The notes: generated from the letters alone by a model not told the origin. Shown: positions 16,900-26,927, counted from the first letter of the stretch. The stretch is DNA of 64,000 nucleotides from Mucilaginibacter rubeus (GCF_003286415.2 NZ_CP043450.1:2418001-2482000); one strand, 5' to 3'. Translations and numbers: made by a program.

Positions 16900-18018
16900 T
16901 TATTGATTGGTTAACTGTTTTAGTTTATTGTTTATTCTGTCTAACTGATCCTGGTTATTAGTTTTCGCGTATGCCAATTGCAAAGCCTGCAAGCTGTTTG
17001 CATTGTTTGGCGAAATTTCATTAGCCTTTTCAAGCCATTGTATCGCCCTGCCCAGGTCCTGGATGCTCTTCTCCCCTTTTGTGGTTGCGCTTTGTTTTAA
17101 ATATAATAAGCCCAAATTAAATACCGGATCAAAATATGTTCCGCTTAACTCAATCGCGTGCAGGTAAAGAGATTCTGCCTGATCAAATTTATCTAAATGA
17201 TCGTAGCAATTTGCTGCAACGAACGCAATATCGGCGTTATTTGCATTAATATCAAGTAAAGGGCCAATTAGGGGCTCTAACGCTTTATAGTTTTTCTTAT
17301 TGTTGTAGATATTGGCTTCGTCAAGTAATAAGAACCTGTCATTAGGTAAAATCTTTCTTCCCTTTTGAAGGATTTGCAAAGCTTTGGTCGTATCCCCTAA
17401 CGACTTATAGATATTGGATGCTGTTTCGATATACTCGGTGCGGGCACTATCAACCTGGAGCATTGTTGTATAATATTTAGCCGCATCCTGCAAATTGCCG
17501 GCCTTGTTATTAGCAAAGGCTATGTAGGTATTGATTTGGTTCATCCCCGGAGCATACCGCTTTGCATTTTCAAATGCAGTTTTGGCATTTGGGAAATCCG
17601 AATTATTTACCGCCTCAAAGCCTTTGCGTATGTAAACATTTGCCAGGCACCGCTTGGTATAATCAAGTTCTGATTGATATTTGAAAATTTTATTCATTCC
17701 CGAAAGCCTGTCAACCAGTTTGGTTGTTTTATCAAGCATATCTGCCGGCATTCCAAGTTTGTTCAACGAATCGATATACAGGATACTTGAATTAACTATA
17801 GCCCTGTAAAGGTTCTTTTCAATATCAGCCGTGTCCGACTTAGTAATGATCAAACTATCTGCAGATTTTTTGGCGGCTGCCAAATACTTCAGGTCGCTTT
17901 TCTGTTTATAAAAAGCCAGGTTATTTACTACAACTTTAAGCGCTTCTTTTTGTGCGAAGGCAAAAGTTGTAGTAAAACTTGTAATTAAAACCGATAAAAT
18001 GATCTTGCGGTAGTGCAT
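16900..18018 (-). CDS. Exported TPR-repeat protein
   Basis: 372 residues. Signal peptide MHYRKIILSVLITSFTTTFAFA. TPR units are seen throughout, for example AAKYYTTMLQVDSARTEYI, ALQILQKGRKILPNDRFLLL and WLEKANEISPNNANSLQALQ. Related in layout to the neighbouring TPR gene, suggesting an old duplication. Begins 5 bases after the gyrA stop, so it is translated from the gyrA message. Confidence 0.85.
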   Translation of the reverse strand: MHYRKIILSVLITSFTTTFAFAQKEALKVVVNNLAFYKQKSDLKYLAAAKKSADSLIITKSDTADIEKNLYRAIVNSSILYIDSLNKLGMPADMLDKTTKLVDRLSGMNKIFKYQSELDYTKRCLANVYIRKGFEAVNNSDFPNAKTAFENAKRYAPGMNQINTYIAFANNKAGNLQDAAKYYTTMLQVDSARTEYIETASNIYKSLGDTTKALQILQKGRKILPNDRFLLLDEANIYNNKKNYKALEPLIGPLLDINANNADIAFVAANCYDHLDKFDQAESLYLHAIELSGTYFDPVFNLGLLYLKQSATTKGEKSIQDLGRAIQWLEKANEISPNNANSLQALQLAYAKTNNQDQLDRINNKLKQLTNQ

Positions 18019-18023
18019 ATTTG

Positions 18024-20615
18024 TTATTCTGTTGTATTGTCAGTTGATGGTTCCGCGCCATTTTCAGCTGTATCACCGTCGCCTGTATTTTCGGCTTCGG
18101 TATCAGAGCCTTCAGCATTTTCATCGCCTTCTTTTACTTCCTCGTCTTCGTCGTGCTCAATTTTGGCTACTGAAGCTATCTCATCGTTGTTTTTAAGCGT
18201 TATCAGCCTTACACCTTGTGTTGCACGGCCCATTACCCTTAATTCGCTTACAGCTATACGGATAATAATACCTGATTTGTTGATGATCATCAGGTCTTCC
18301 TTATCTGTAACACCTTTTATGGCAACAAGGTTTCCGGTTTTTTCAGTAATATTAAGTGTTTTTACACCTTTACCGCCACGGTTTGTAACACGGTAGTCTT
18401 CAATATCGGTACGTTTACCGTAGCCTTTTTCTGATACCACCAATACTGTTGTTTCGGCATCGTCGATAGCTATCATGCCAACTACTTCGTCGTTTTCGTC
18501 GTCAAGCGTAATACCACGAACACCGGTAGCGGTACGTCCCATCGGTCTTACGGTAGATTCGTTAAAGCGGATAGCGCGACCTGATTTAAGTGCCATCACT
18601 ATCTCGCTGCTTCCGCTGGTTAAGCTTGCTTCAAGCAACGAATCGCCTTCATTGATGTTGATCGCGTTAATACCGTTTGAACGCGGACGCGAGTAAGCCT
18701 CAAGTGAGGTTTTCTTGATGGTACCTTTTTTGGTACACATGATAATGAAGTTGTTTTCAAGGTAGTTTTGATCTTTAAGCGAGATCAGTTTGATGTATGC
18801 CTTGATGTTCTCTTCTTTAGGGATATTAATGATATTCTGGATTGCACGGCCTTTTGATGTCCGTGTGCCTTCCGGTATTTCAAATACCCTGAGCCAGAAA
18901 CATTGTCCCGACTCGGTAAAGAACAACATGTAATTGTGATTTGAGGCAATAAGTAAATGCTCAATGAAATCCTCATCACGGCTGTTGCTGCCGATGGCGC
19001 CTTTTCCTCCCCTGCTTTGTCTGCGGTATTCTGTAAGTGGCGTACGTTTGATATAACCTTCACGTGAGATGGTGATTACTACGTCCTCGTCCTCAATGAA
19101 GTCTTCAGTTTGCATTTCGGCAGAAGAGTGAACCATTTCGGTGCGGCGCTCATCGCCATATTTTTCTTTGACTTCAAGCAACTCATCCTTAATGATCTGC
19201 ATCCTTAAACCTTCATCGCTCAGGATGTTTTTTAAATGCTCAATAAGTTTCATTAAAGCGGCGTATTCGTCTTTGATCTTATCACGTTCAAGTCCTGTTA
19301 ACCTCCTTAAGGTCATATCAAGAATTGCACGTGCCTGGATATCAGTTAAACCAAAGCTGCTCATCAAGCCTTCCCTTGCTTCATCTGGTGTTTGCGAAGC
19401 ACGGATCAGGCGGATAACCTCGTCAAGGTGGTCTAATGCGATCAATAAACCTTCAAGGATATGCGCACGTTTTTCGGCTTCGTTAAGCTCAAATTTAGTA
19501 CGGCGCACAACAACCTCATGGCGGTGCTCAACAAAATGATGGATCAGGTCCTTCAGGTTAAGCAGCATTGGCCGGCCATTAACCAGGGCGATGTTGTTTA
19601 CACTGAATGACGTTTGAAGCGCAGTATATTTAAACAGGTTGTTTAATACAATAGCTGCGTTGGCGTCACGTTTAATCTCATAAACAACACGGATACCTTC
19701 GCGGCTTGATTCATCGCGAATGGCCGATATCCCTTCCAGTTTCTTTTCGTTCACCAACTCGGCAGTACGCTCAATCATTAAAGCTTTATTTACCTGGTAA
19801 GGTATTTCGCTTACAATAATGCGCTCACGTTCGCCATTATAAGTTTCTATCTCGGCACGGGCGCGGATAACTACACGGCCACGACCGGTTTCCAGCGCTT
19901 CGCGCGGGCCATCGTAACCATAAATAATACCACCTGTAGGGAAATCGGGACCTTTTACATATTTCATTAGCTCGCTAATCTCTATCTGGCGGTTATCAAT
20001 TAATGCCATAGTAGCATCAATAACTTCCGAAAGGTTGTGCGGAGCCATATTAGTAGCCATACCTACCGCGATGCCCGAAGCTCCGTTAACCAAAAGGTTT
20101 GGGAATTTAGATGGCAGTACGGTTGGTTCCTGCAGCGAGTCGTCAAAGTTTAACTGGAAATCAATGGTGTCTTTATTAATGTCAGCAAGCATCTCTTCAG
20201 CAAGCTTTTGCAATCTTGCTTCTGTATAACGCATTGCCGCCGGTTCGTCACCATCAACAGAACCGTAGTTACCCTGGCCTTCAACCAGTAAGTAGCGTAA
20301 GCTCCACTCCTGGGCCATACGTACCATGGTGTCGTACACCGATTTATCACCGTGCGGGTGATACTTACCCATCACCTCACCCACGATACGGGCGGATTTT
20401 TTATAGGGCTTGTTATTGGTTAAACCCAGGTCAAGCATACCGTAAAGCACACGCCTGTGTACCGGTTTCAGTCCATCGCGGACATCGGGCAACGCCCTGG
20501 AAACAATCACCGACATTGAATAATCAATGTAGGCCGATCGCATTTCCTCATCAATATTTATCGAAATTATCCTGTCTTCTGCGTGTGAATTATCGTTTTC
20601 TGTTCCTTCAGCCAT
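18024..20615 (-). CDS. gyrA: DNA gyrase subunit A
   Basis: 863 residues. N-terminal breakage-reunion domain with catalytic Tyr130 in [10 protein letters not shown]; six-bladed C-terminal domain with the GyrA-box variant [10 protein letters not shown]; acidic tail of about 45 residues. Offset to E. coli numbering is +8 (Y122 to Y130). In the quinolone region the sequence is [17 protein letters not shown]: the position equal to E. coli Ser83 is Lys91, while Asp87 is kept as Asp95. Start [20 protein letters not shown] is standard. First gene of a gyrA-TPR-TPR operon. Confidence 0.97.
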   Translation of the reverse strand: MAEGTENDNSHAEDRIISINIDEEMRSAYIDYSMSVIVSRALPDVRDGLKPVHRRVLYGMLDLGLTNNKPYKKSARIVGEVMGKYHPHGDKSVYDTMVRMAQEWSLRYLLVEGQGNYGSVDGDEPAAMRYTEARLQKLAEEMLADINKDTIDFQLNFDDSLQEPTVLPSKFPNLLVNGASGIAVGMATNMAPHNLSEVIDATMALIDNRQIEISELMKYVKGPDFPTGGIIYGYDGPREALETGRGRVVIRARAEIETYNGERERIIVSEIPYQVNKALMIERTAELVNEKKLEGISAIRDESSREGIRVVYEIKRDANAAIVLNNLFKYTALQTSFSVNNIALVNGRPMLLNLKDLIHHFVEHRHEVVVRRTKFELNEAEKRAHILEGLLIALDHLDEVIRLIRASQTPDEAREGLMSSFGLTDIQARAILDMTLRRLTGLERDKIKDEYAALMKLIEHLKNILSDEGLRMQIIKDELLEVKEKYGDERRTEMVHSSAEMQTEDFIEDEDVVITISREGYIKRTPLTEYRRQSRGGKGAIGSNSRDEDFIEHLLIASNHNYMLFFTESGQCFWLRVFEIPEGTRTSKGRAIQNIINIPKEENIKAYIKLISLKDQNYLENNFIIMCTKKGTIKKTSLEAYSRPRSNGINAININEGDSLLEASLTSGSSEIVMALKSGRAIRFNESTVRPMGRTATGVRGITLDDENDEVVGMIAIDDAETTVLVVSEKGYGKRTDIEDYRVTNRGGKGVKTLNITEKTGNLVAIKGVTDKEDLMIINKSGIIIRIAVSELRVMGRATQGVRLITLKNNDEIASVAKIEHDEDEEVKEGDENAEGSDTEAENTGDGDTAENGAEPSTDNTTE

Positions 20616-20777
20616 TTTTGATTATTTGTAGAACCTTCTCTTATAATTGCGTGTTAAAATTGATTTTTCAACGACCTGCGAAGTTAAAAAAATACTTGGG
20701 ATTGCGCCAACTTAGTAGCAATAAACCATGCTAATGTATGGTCGCAGATCAAACAATTTTGTTACTTTAATGTGGGT

Positions 20778-21176
20778 TTATTTAACTTTTACCCAATAAT
20801 CTTCAACCTTATTGCCATTGGGCAAAACCGATAACAGTTTAAGGGTGTCGTTACTGATTGTATAGTTGTATTTTATGGTTTTGTTAAGCAGTTTTGACTC
20901 CTGCATACAATAGGTTTGCGTTTCAAAGCAGGTATCTTCCTTGAGTTGGTAATCGCCTTTTTCATATACCACGGTCTCTTCGCCCTCTTCCATCACCTTA
21001 GCATTATAATGCTCATCGTCATAAATCCGTTGTAGTTTATAAGCTGTAGGTGCCGCGTCAAGCTTGCCGTTAATTTTTCCTCCCCGATATTCCCAATTGC
21101 CTTTCAGCGGACTATCGGCCAAATTAAAGGAACATAATAGCAGCGCTATACCTGCAGGTAAAAAAAGTTTTTTCAT
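20778..21176 (-). CDS. Small secreted lipocalin-like protein of unknown function
   Basis: About 132 residues from MKKLFLPAGIALLLCSFNL, a clear signal peptide; the frame's first Met at 21191 adds five residues ahead of it. The mature part begins SPLKGNWEYRGGKINGK and is beta-rich, ending LSVLPNGNKVEDYWVKVK, similar in shape to small lipocalin-like exported proteins of Bacteroidota. Two cysteines (CFETQTYC) may form a disulfide. Placed 15 bases downstream of hemF in the same direction. Confidence 0.7.
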   Translation of the reverse strand: MKKLFLPAGIALLLCSFNLADSPLKGNWEYRGGKINGKLDAAPTAYKLQRIYDDEHYNAKVMEEGEETVVYEKGDYQLKEDTCFETQTYCMQESKLLNKTIKYNYTISNDTLKLLSVLPNGNKVEDYWVKVK

Positions 21177-21206
21177 AGATGATGTTTGCACCGGGCTAAG
21201 CTTTAA

Positions 21207-22121
21207 CTATGCCCAGTTTATACCTTTTTTAAGTAAAGATAATGTTTTTTCTTCTTCGCTGCCACCAGCCGGATGGTAGTCATAAAGCCATTTAGCTGTG
21301 GGTGGCAAGCTCATCAATATCGATTCGATCCTGCCATTGGTTTCCAGGCCAAATTTGGTACCTGCATCGTAAACCAGGTTGAATTCGGCATAACGGCTGC
21401 GGCGCTGATATTGAAACAGTTGCTGGTCTTCAGTAAATGATTTATCACGATTACGGTTTACAAGCTCTGTATAAAGCGGCGCAAACGAGCGACCGACTGA
21501 TTTAGAGAACTCGAAGATATCTTCCCAACTCAATTCATCATTGGCAGTGAGCCTGTCATAAAATATGCCGCCTATGCCCCGGGTTTCGTTACGGTGTTTG
21601 ATGAAGAAATAATCATCGGCCCATTTTTTAAAACGAGGGTAAAAATCTTCGTAGTACTTATCGCAAACTGTTTTTAAGCCGCTATGGAAAAAGCGGGCAT
21701 CATCTTCAAATACGTAATGCGGGGTTAAATCAATACCGCCACCAAACCAGCGAACGGGCTTTTGGCTATCGCCCATAGTTGATGGCATTTCGAAGTAACG
21801 AATGTTCATATGGATGATTGGCACCAGCGGGTGATTAGGATGGATCACAATAGAAACACCGGTAGCAAAAAAATCATCCTGTTCAACCTGAAGCGCACGC
21901 TTCATGGTATCAGGTAAATGACCGTGAACCGCCGAAAAATTAACACCTCCTTTTTCAAGGACCTTACCATTCTGGATAACCCGGGTACGGCCTCCACCTC
22001 CACCCTCACGCTCCCAAATCTCCTCCTCAAATTTTGCTACACCATCTAACTTTTCAAGCGCGGCGCAGATCTCGTCCTGTATTTGCTTATAATCTTCGGC
22101 TATTTGTTCTTTGCTGATCAT
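21207..22121 (-). CDS. hemF: Oxygen-dependent coproporphyrinogen III oxidase
   Basis: 304 residues. Converts coproporphyrinogen III to protoporphyrinogen IX in haem synthesis, needing O2. Family stretches are visible: GGGGRTRVIQNG, FFATGVSIVIHPNHPLVPI, WFGGGIDLTPHYVFEDD, KHRNETRGIGGIFYDRL and RRSRYAEFNLVYDAGTKFGL. Full length. Suggests an aerobic lifestyle. Confidence 0.96.
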   Translation of the reverse strand: MISKEQIAEDYKQIQDEICAALEKLDGVAKFEEEIWEREGGGGGRTRVIQNGKVLEKGGVNFSAVHGHLPDTMKRALQVEQDDFFATGVSIVIHPNHPLVPIIHMNIRYFEMPSTMGDSQKPVRWFGGGIDLTPHYVFEDDARFFHSGLKTVCDKYYEDFYPRFKKWADDYFFIKHRNETRGIGGIFYDRLTANDELSWEDIFEFSKSVGRSFAPLYTELVNRNRDKSFTEDQQLFQYQRRSRYAEFNLVYDAGTKFGLETNGRIESILMSLPPTAKWLYDYHPAGGSEEEKTLSLLKKGINWA

Positions 22122-22216
22122 AGGCTGTAAAAGTAATGAATTTTGGGAATTGCCGTGGATGGGCTTTTTTTAACGCCGGAATGCACACTTCTATATTCAG
22201 CAGACGATAACAGAAA

Positions 22217-22392
22217 GTGTTCAACTTTTTTATGTATGAACACCTGCTAAAAATAAACTATCTGATAGTCAGTGCTTTATATGTTCATGATTTTGCAGTA
22301 AAAATGCAACTTGCTGATAGTCAATGCATATGTTTTTCGCTTTATGATAAACGGAGCATTTTGGAACACACGTTTTTAAAAAAATTGAACAC
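22217..22392. repeat. MITE-like element with 16-bp terminal inverted repeats
   Basis: GTGTTCAACTTTTTTA at 22217-22232 and TAAAAAAATTGAACAC at 22377-22392 are inverted copies (15 of 16). The 176-bp interior is AT-rich and holds a direct repeat CTGATAGTCARTGC and the palindrome ACTATCTGATAGT. It carries no transposase and no obvious target duplication. It sits between hemF and the MFS gene. The short frame running through it is not convincing. Confidence 0.5.
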
Positions 22393-22401
22393 CTGGCTGG
22401 T

Positions 22402-23634
22402 TTAGCTTATCTCCACATAATTCAAATCCTTACCAAAAGTTTCCTTTAACTGGCTTAATGAAAACAGAGCGACTACCGTAAGTATGCCCATCATGATATA
22501 TCCGGATTTAATATAACCATATTTGGCATTAAATGCGTTGAATGCTAAGGTTATAGGGATTAATGAGCCGCGTACGAAATTGGGTACAGTTGTGGTAACC
22601 GTCGATCTGATATTGGTACCAAACTGTTCTGAGGCGATGGTTACAAAAGTTGCCCAGTAACCTACTGTACAACCCATAAAGAAACTTAATAGGGCAAAGC
22701 GTTCCGGAGTGATGCCGTTGTCACTGAGATAAAAATGCACACTTACCAATGAAAGTATTAGAAACACAGCCATGGTTAATTTCCGCGACTTGGTAACCTG
22801 GGCCAGCAAGCCTGCAACAATATCGCCAATGGCAATACCTATATAACTGTAAAATATGCCGTCACCTGGTTTGATAATAGTTTTAGCGCCTAACGCGACA
22901 CCAAACTTATCTGAAAAACTGATCAGCACGCCCACCACATACCAAAGCGGTGCACCTATCAGGATACAATACAGGTATTTTTTTAACCGTTCCCAACTGG
23001 TAAATAACATGAGCATGTTGCCTTTGGATACGTTGCTATTCTCAACATTTTTGAACATGCCTGATTCAAAAGTACCAACACGCAGCAGCAACAATAAGAT
23101 TCCTAACCCACCGCCTACAAAGTATGCATTGCGCCAGCCAAATTTGGCTACGGCATAAGCGGCAGTGGCCCCAAACAATCCGATAACAGCAACCATCATG
23201 GTTCCGTAACCACGGTTTTCCTTACTCAATGTTTCACTAACTAAAGTAATACCTGCGCCAAGCTCGCCTGCAAGCCCCAGGCCTGCAATAAACCTAACGA
23301 TGGCGTAAGTATTTACATCGTGTACAAGCCCATTGGCAAAATTGGCGATGGAATAAAGCAATATAGAGCCAAAAAGTACTTTAATACGCCCCAGCTTATC
23401 ACCCACAATACCCCATATGATCCCGCCAAGCAATAATCCAAACATTTGGATGCTTATGATAAATTGTCCTTTATCGGTTACTTCCTTCGCGTTTAAGCCA
23501 ATATCTGTAAGGCTGGGGATTCGTACTATCGAAAAAACCAAAAGATCATATATATCAACAAAATAGCCAAGTGAAGCAACAAGTACTAAGAATATAGCGT
23601 TCCTTGTAGTTTTGGCGTTGGTAGTATCAGTCAT
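22402..23634 (-). CDS. MFS transporter
   Basis: About 410 residues from MTDTTNAKTTRNAIFLVLVA; the longer frame to 23700 adds a Cys-rich stretch unlike the family. About 12 hydrophobic segments. GDKLGRIKVLFGSILLY is the loop 2-3 MFS signature, and ENRGYGTMMVAV matches the metabolite:H+ symporter subgroup. Substrate unknown, perhaps a small organic acid or osmolyte. Confidence 0.85.
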   Translation of the reverse strand: MTDTTNAKTTRNAIFLVLVASLGYFVDIYDLLVFSIVRIPSLTDIGLNAKEVTDKGQFIISIQMFGLLLGGIIWGIVGDKLGRIKVLFGSILLYSIANFANGLVHDVNTYAIVRFIAGLGLAGELGAGITLVSETLSKENRGYGTMMVAVIGLFGATAAYAVAKFGWRNAYFVGGGLGILLLLLRVGTFESGMFKNVENSNVSKGNMLMLFTSWERLKKYLYCILIGAPLWYVVGVLISFSDKFGVALGAKTIIKPGDGIFYSYIGIAIGDIVAGLLAQVTKSRKLTMAVFLILSLVSVHFYLSDNGITPERFALLSFFMGCTVGYWATFVTIASEQFGTNIRSTVTTTVPNFVRGSLIPITLAFNAFNAKYGYIKSGYIMMGILTVVALFSLSQLKETFGKDLNYVEIS

Positions 23635-23697
23635 AAAGCGCAAAAATTGGTTGGCTAATGTAGGAGATTTGTATAAACAAAAGCAAAAAAATCGACA

Positions 23698-23725
23698 CAA
23701 AAAAACCCCTGTGAGGTCAGGGGTT
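23698..23725 (-). terminator. cspA terminator
   Basis: AACCCCTG, six-base loop, CAGGGGTT, followed on the minus strand by seven Ts. It lies 36 bases after the cspA stop. Confidence 0.85.
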
Positions 23726-23760
23726 CTGAGAGTAAATGTTGTTCAATAGCTTTATATATT

Positions 23761-23958
23761 TTATACCTTTTTCACGTTAACTGCCTGTAATCCTTTTCTG
23801 CCTTCTTCAACATCGTATGTAACGCTGTCGTTATCCTTAATGGCATTTACGCCACCCTGAACGTCTTTAAAGTGTACAAAAAGATCTTTACCTTCTTCGG
23901 TAATAATAAAGCCATAACCCTTCTGTGTGTTAAACCATTTTACTTTTCCAGTTTTCAT
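23761..23958 (-). CDS. Cold-shock domain protein
   Basis: 65 residues of a single cold-shock domain. RNP1 is KGYGFIITE and RNP2 is DLFVHFKDV. Such proteins bind single-stranded RNA and DNA and act as RNA chaperones. The 5' leader is about 100 bases from the predicted promoter, which fits the long regulated leaders of cold-shock genes. Monocistronic with its own terminator. Confidence 0.95.
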   Translation of the reverse strand: MKTGKVKWFNTQKGYGFIITEEGKDLFVHFKDVQGGVNAIKDNDSVTYDVEEGRKGLQAVNVKKV

Positions 23959-24063
23959 AATTATAATAATCGTAATAAAAAATTCGTGTTAAGATCAACT
24001 AAAACCAAACTGAAAAATAAAATAGGTTTATATGTTCAGAAGGAATAGATATCCCGCTTCCCT

Positions 24064-24093
24064 CAAATATATAAAATTATTAAATAAACCAAA
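24064..24093 (-). promoter_or_regulatory. Promoter of the cold-shock gene
   Basis: On the minus strand TTTG (24090-24093) is followed 18 bases later by TATATTTG (24064-24071), a full match to the Bacteroidota TTG-N17-23-TAnnTTTG promoter. The start of transcription would be near 24058, about 100 bases before the cspA start codon. Confidence 0.65.
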
Positions 24094-24098
24094 TAAAA

Positions 24099-24734
24099 TT
24101 ATTTATTTGGTTGTGGTGTCAGCCGCAAATAAGGCTTAACCGCTGTAAAACCCTTTGGAAATTTGGCGGGGATGTCTTCGGTTTTAATTGCAGGTACTAT
24201 AACTACGTCCTCTCCTTCTTTCCAGTCGGCCGGTGTAGCAACGCTGTAATTAGCGGTTAACTGCAGCGAATCTATCACCCTCAAAATTTCCTGGAAATTA
24301 CGGCCGGTTGATGCAGGATAAGTAATAATCAGCTTAACTGCTTTATCCGGGCCAATGATAAATAATGAGCGCACGGTTGCATTTACAGAAGCATTTGGGT
24401 GGATCATATCATAAGCTTCAGAAATTTTACGGTCTTCATCGGCAATGATCGGGAAGTTAACTTCAACGCCCTGAGTTTCATTGATATCGTTAATCCAGCC
24501 GTGGTGCGATTCAACTGAGTCAACACTTAGCGCGATAACTTTAACGTTACGCTTTTCAAATTCATTTTTTAACGCTGCGGTTTTGCCAAGTTCTGTTGTA
24601 CAAACAGGTGTATAGTCGCCTGGATGCGAAAATAGTACGCCCCAGCTATCACCTAAATATTCGTAAAAATCAATTTCGCCTTCTGATGTTTTTGCTTTGA
24701 AATTTGGCGCTTTATCGCCCAGTCTTAAACTCAT
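24099..24734 (-). CDS. 1-Cys peroxiredoxin (Prx6 type)
   Basis: 211 residues. Peroxidatic Cys in PGDYTPVCTTELG; no second conserved resolving Cys; RSLFIIGPDKAVKL and TGRNFQEILRVIDSLQ are typical of the Prx6 subfamily, including the C-terminal extension. Reduces H2O2 and organic peroxides in the cytoplasm. The upstream region holds no clear -7 box. Confidence 0.94.
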   Translation of the reverse strand: MSLRLGDKAPNFKAKTSEGEIDFYEYLGDSWGVLFSHPGDYTPVCTTELGKTAALKNEFEKRNVKVIALSVDSVESHHGWINDINETQGVEVNFPIIADEDRKISEAYDMIHPNASVNATVRSLFIIGPDKAVKLIITYPASTGRNFQEILRVIDSLQLTANYSVATPADWKEGEDVVIVPAIKTEDIPAKFPKGFTAVKPYLRLTPQPNK

Positions 24735-24882
24735 AATTGATAGAATTTTTGTTGTAGATTAATACTACTAAGTTACTATACATTCCTAAACAAATGCAAA
24801 CAAACTTTAAATAATCACATTATTTACGCCAACATTACAAAGGCTGTGTTGTTGAAGTTTGAAATAAATAACAGCTACATCC

Positions 24883-26667
24883 ATGAGCAAACACACCTAT
24901 GATACCGGCATAATTGGCAATTGCGCCTTTTTAGCCCATATTAATAAGAATACGAATGTCGACTGGCTTTGCTGGCCGCGTTTTGACAGCACTTTTATTT
25001 TCGGGGGACTGCTGGACAAGAAAAAAGGCGGCGAGTTTTCGATCCGCCCTGAAGGGGAATATACTACCGAACAGCATTACCTGGAGAATACCAATGTTTT
25101 AATCACCGAAATTAGTCCCGCAAGTGGAGGTAAATACCGCATAACCGATTTTGCCCCACGTTTTTACCAGCACCAGCGTTACTATAAACCTTTAATGCTG
25201 ATCAGGAAAATTGAAGTTATTGAAGGTTCGCCAAGGATCATCGTCAAATGCGAACCCGTGTCCGAGTATGGCGCGGTTAAACTCAGCGTAAACCGTGGCA
25301 GCAATCATATTCAATACCAGGGCGGCGAGGAAAATATTCGTCTTACTACCAATATACCGATAAGCTATATTTTTGATGAGCAGGCCTTTGTGCTTAATGA
25401 AACCAAATATCTGGCCATGACCTACGGGGAGCCCCTTGAAGCCCCGCTCATCAGCACATCTGACCGTTTCTTAGCTGAAACAGTGCAATATTGGCGAACC
25501 TGGATCAAGCACTCATCAATAGCTACTTATTTTCAGCCATTTGTTATTCGCTCGGCTTTAGCCCTTAAAATACACCAGTACGAAGATACCGGTGCTATCA
25601 TTGCGGCAAGTACCACCAGCTTGCCCGAATCGCCTGGAAGCGGCCGTAACTGGGATTATCGTTATTGCTGGCTGCGCGATACCTATTATGTGATAACCGC
25701 GTTAAACCACATCGGTCATTTTGAAGAGATGGAAAAGTATTTCAGTTATGTTACCGATATCACTTTTTCGGAAATGGAGCGCTACCAGCCACTTTATGGC
25801 ATAACCGGTAAGAAAGACCTTGTGGAGGTTATTTTAGATGAATTAGACGGGTATATGGGCAATCAGCCGGTGCGGGTTGGTAATCAGGCGTCAGAACACA
25901 TTCAAAATGATATTTATGGCCAGGTACTTATCTCTCTGCTCCCTTTGTATACCGATCATCGCTTTGTTTTTTCAGAACGGAAGGATTCGGTGCACTGGAT
26001 AGAGTTTTTACTGAGCAAGATAGAGCACACTATTGATGAAAAGGATGCTGGCATCTGGGAGTTCAGGAACATGGCTAATATTCACTGCTACAGCAACCTG
26101 TTTCAATGGGCAGGCGCGTCTGCAGCAGAAAAGATGGCCCGTACCATCCAAAATCAGGAATTGATTGATAAGGCTATCTCCCTTAAGGAGCGTGCGGCTG
26201 CCCATATCGAAAGTTGTTACGATCCGGTACGTAAGGTTTATACAAACTCGGCCGGGAGCAGTAACCTTGACGCCAGCACATTGCAGCTGATCATGATGAA
26301 TTATCTCGACCCGGCTTCGCAAAAAGCCAAGGATCATTTAGCTGCATTAGAAAAAGAACTAAGGACGCCTAATGGATTATTCTACAGGTATTTATACGCC
26401 GATGATTTTGGTAAGCCTAAAACCACTTTCCTTATCTGCGCTTTTTGGTATGTTGAGGCTTTGGCGACTGTTGGCCGGATAGATGACGCCCAGCGCGAGT
26501 TTGGTAATTTACTACAATACTCAAATCATTTACTATTGTTCAGTGAAGACGTTGATGAGGAAGATGGCAGTCAATGGGGCAATTTTCCGCAAGCTTACAG
26601 CCATGTAGGTTTGATGAATGCCGCCTACAGGATAGCGATGAAACTGGACAGGCCAATATTTTTGTAA
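24883..26667 (+). CDS. Glycoside hydrolase family 15 (glucoamylase- or trehalase-like)
   Basis: 594 residues. N-terminal beta-sandwich begins YDTGIIGNCAFLAHINKN; the (alpha/alpha)6 barrel has RNWDYRYCWLRDTYYVITAL, the acid Glu in GIWEFRN and the closing GNFPQAYSHVGLMNAAYR. GH15 enzymes with this N-terminus act on alpha-glucans or, in actinobacteria, on trehalose. The QNDIYGQVL stretch has Gln where many members have Glu. Convergent with OtsAB, hinting at trehalose turnover. No signal peptide, so cytoplasmic. Confidence 0.85.
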   Translation: MSKHTYDTGIIGNCAFLAHINKNTNVDWLCWPRFDSTFIFGGLLDKKKGGEFSIRPEGEYTTEQHYLENTNVLITEISPASGGKYRITDFAPRFYQHQRYYKPLMLIRKIEVIEGSPRIIVKCEPVSEYGAVKLSVNRGSNHIQYQGGEENIRLTTNIPISYIFDEQAFVLNETKYLAMTYGEPLEAPLISTSDRFLAETVQYWRTWIKHSSIATYFQPFVIRSALALKIHQYEDTGAIIAASTTSLPESPGSGRNWDYRYCWLRDTYYVITALNHIGHFEEMEKYFSYVTDITFSEMERYQPLYGITGKKDLVEVILDELDGYMGNQPVRVGNQASEHIQNDIYGQVLISLLPLYTDHRFVFSERKDSVHWIEFLLSKIEHTIDEKDAGIWEFRNMANIHCYSNLFQWAGASAAEKMARTIQNQELIDKAISLKERAAAHIESCYDPVRKVYTNSAGSSNLDASTLQLIMMNYLDPASQKAKDHLAALEKELRTPNGLFYRYLYADDFGKPKTTFLICAFWYVEALATVGRIDDAQREFGNLLQYSNHLLLFSEDVDEEDGSQWGNFPQAYSHVGLMNAAYRIAMKLDRPIFL

Positions 26668-26731
26668 GGTGTTGTTTTAGGATCTTATTGGGACCCTTTA
26701 CGAGAAAAATTGATAGCACATAAAAATAAAA

Positions 26732-26829
26732 CCATGTCATTGAGCGCAGCGTGGCAATCTCGTAGCCAATGCATGTCCGATTTGTATAGCTACGAGATTG
26801 CTTCGTCGTTCCTCCTCGCAATGACATGG
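26732..26829. repeat. Palindromic intergenic repeat
   Basis: The arms run from CCATGTCATTGAGCGCAGCG to CTCGCAATGACATGG and pair imperfectly, with a strong inner match GGCAATCTCGTAGC/GCTACGAGATTGC. Translated on the minus strand it gives SLRGGTTKQSR, a peptide familiar as a repeat artefact in many genomes. It fills the gap between the GH15 and OtsAB genes. Confidence 0.75.
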
Positions 26830-26927
26830 CTTTTAAATTAAATCAATATTTTCAACTGATCTGCTTCTTCCGAACACTTTTGGTGACAACACCAACAATG
26901 GCGGGGAACTTAAATTAATTACCAAAT

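Noticed and set aside
20216..20734. A 172-codon plus-strand frame opposite gyrA
   Set aside because: Antisense shadow of the strongly conserved gyrA; His/Pro/Arg-rich composition is not protein-like.
22217..22405. A 62-codon frame on the plus strand starting with GTG
   Set aside because: It lies almost exactly on the inverted-repeat element, starts inside its left end and shows no protein-like pattern.
26540..26827. A 95-codon minus-strand frame beginning SLRGGTTKQSR
   Set aside because: It is the translation of the palindromic repeat and then runs antisense to the GH15 gene.
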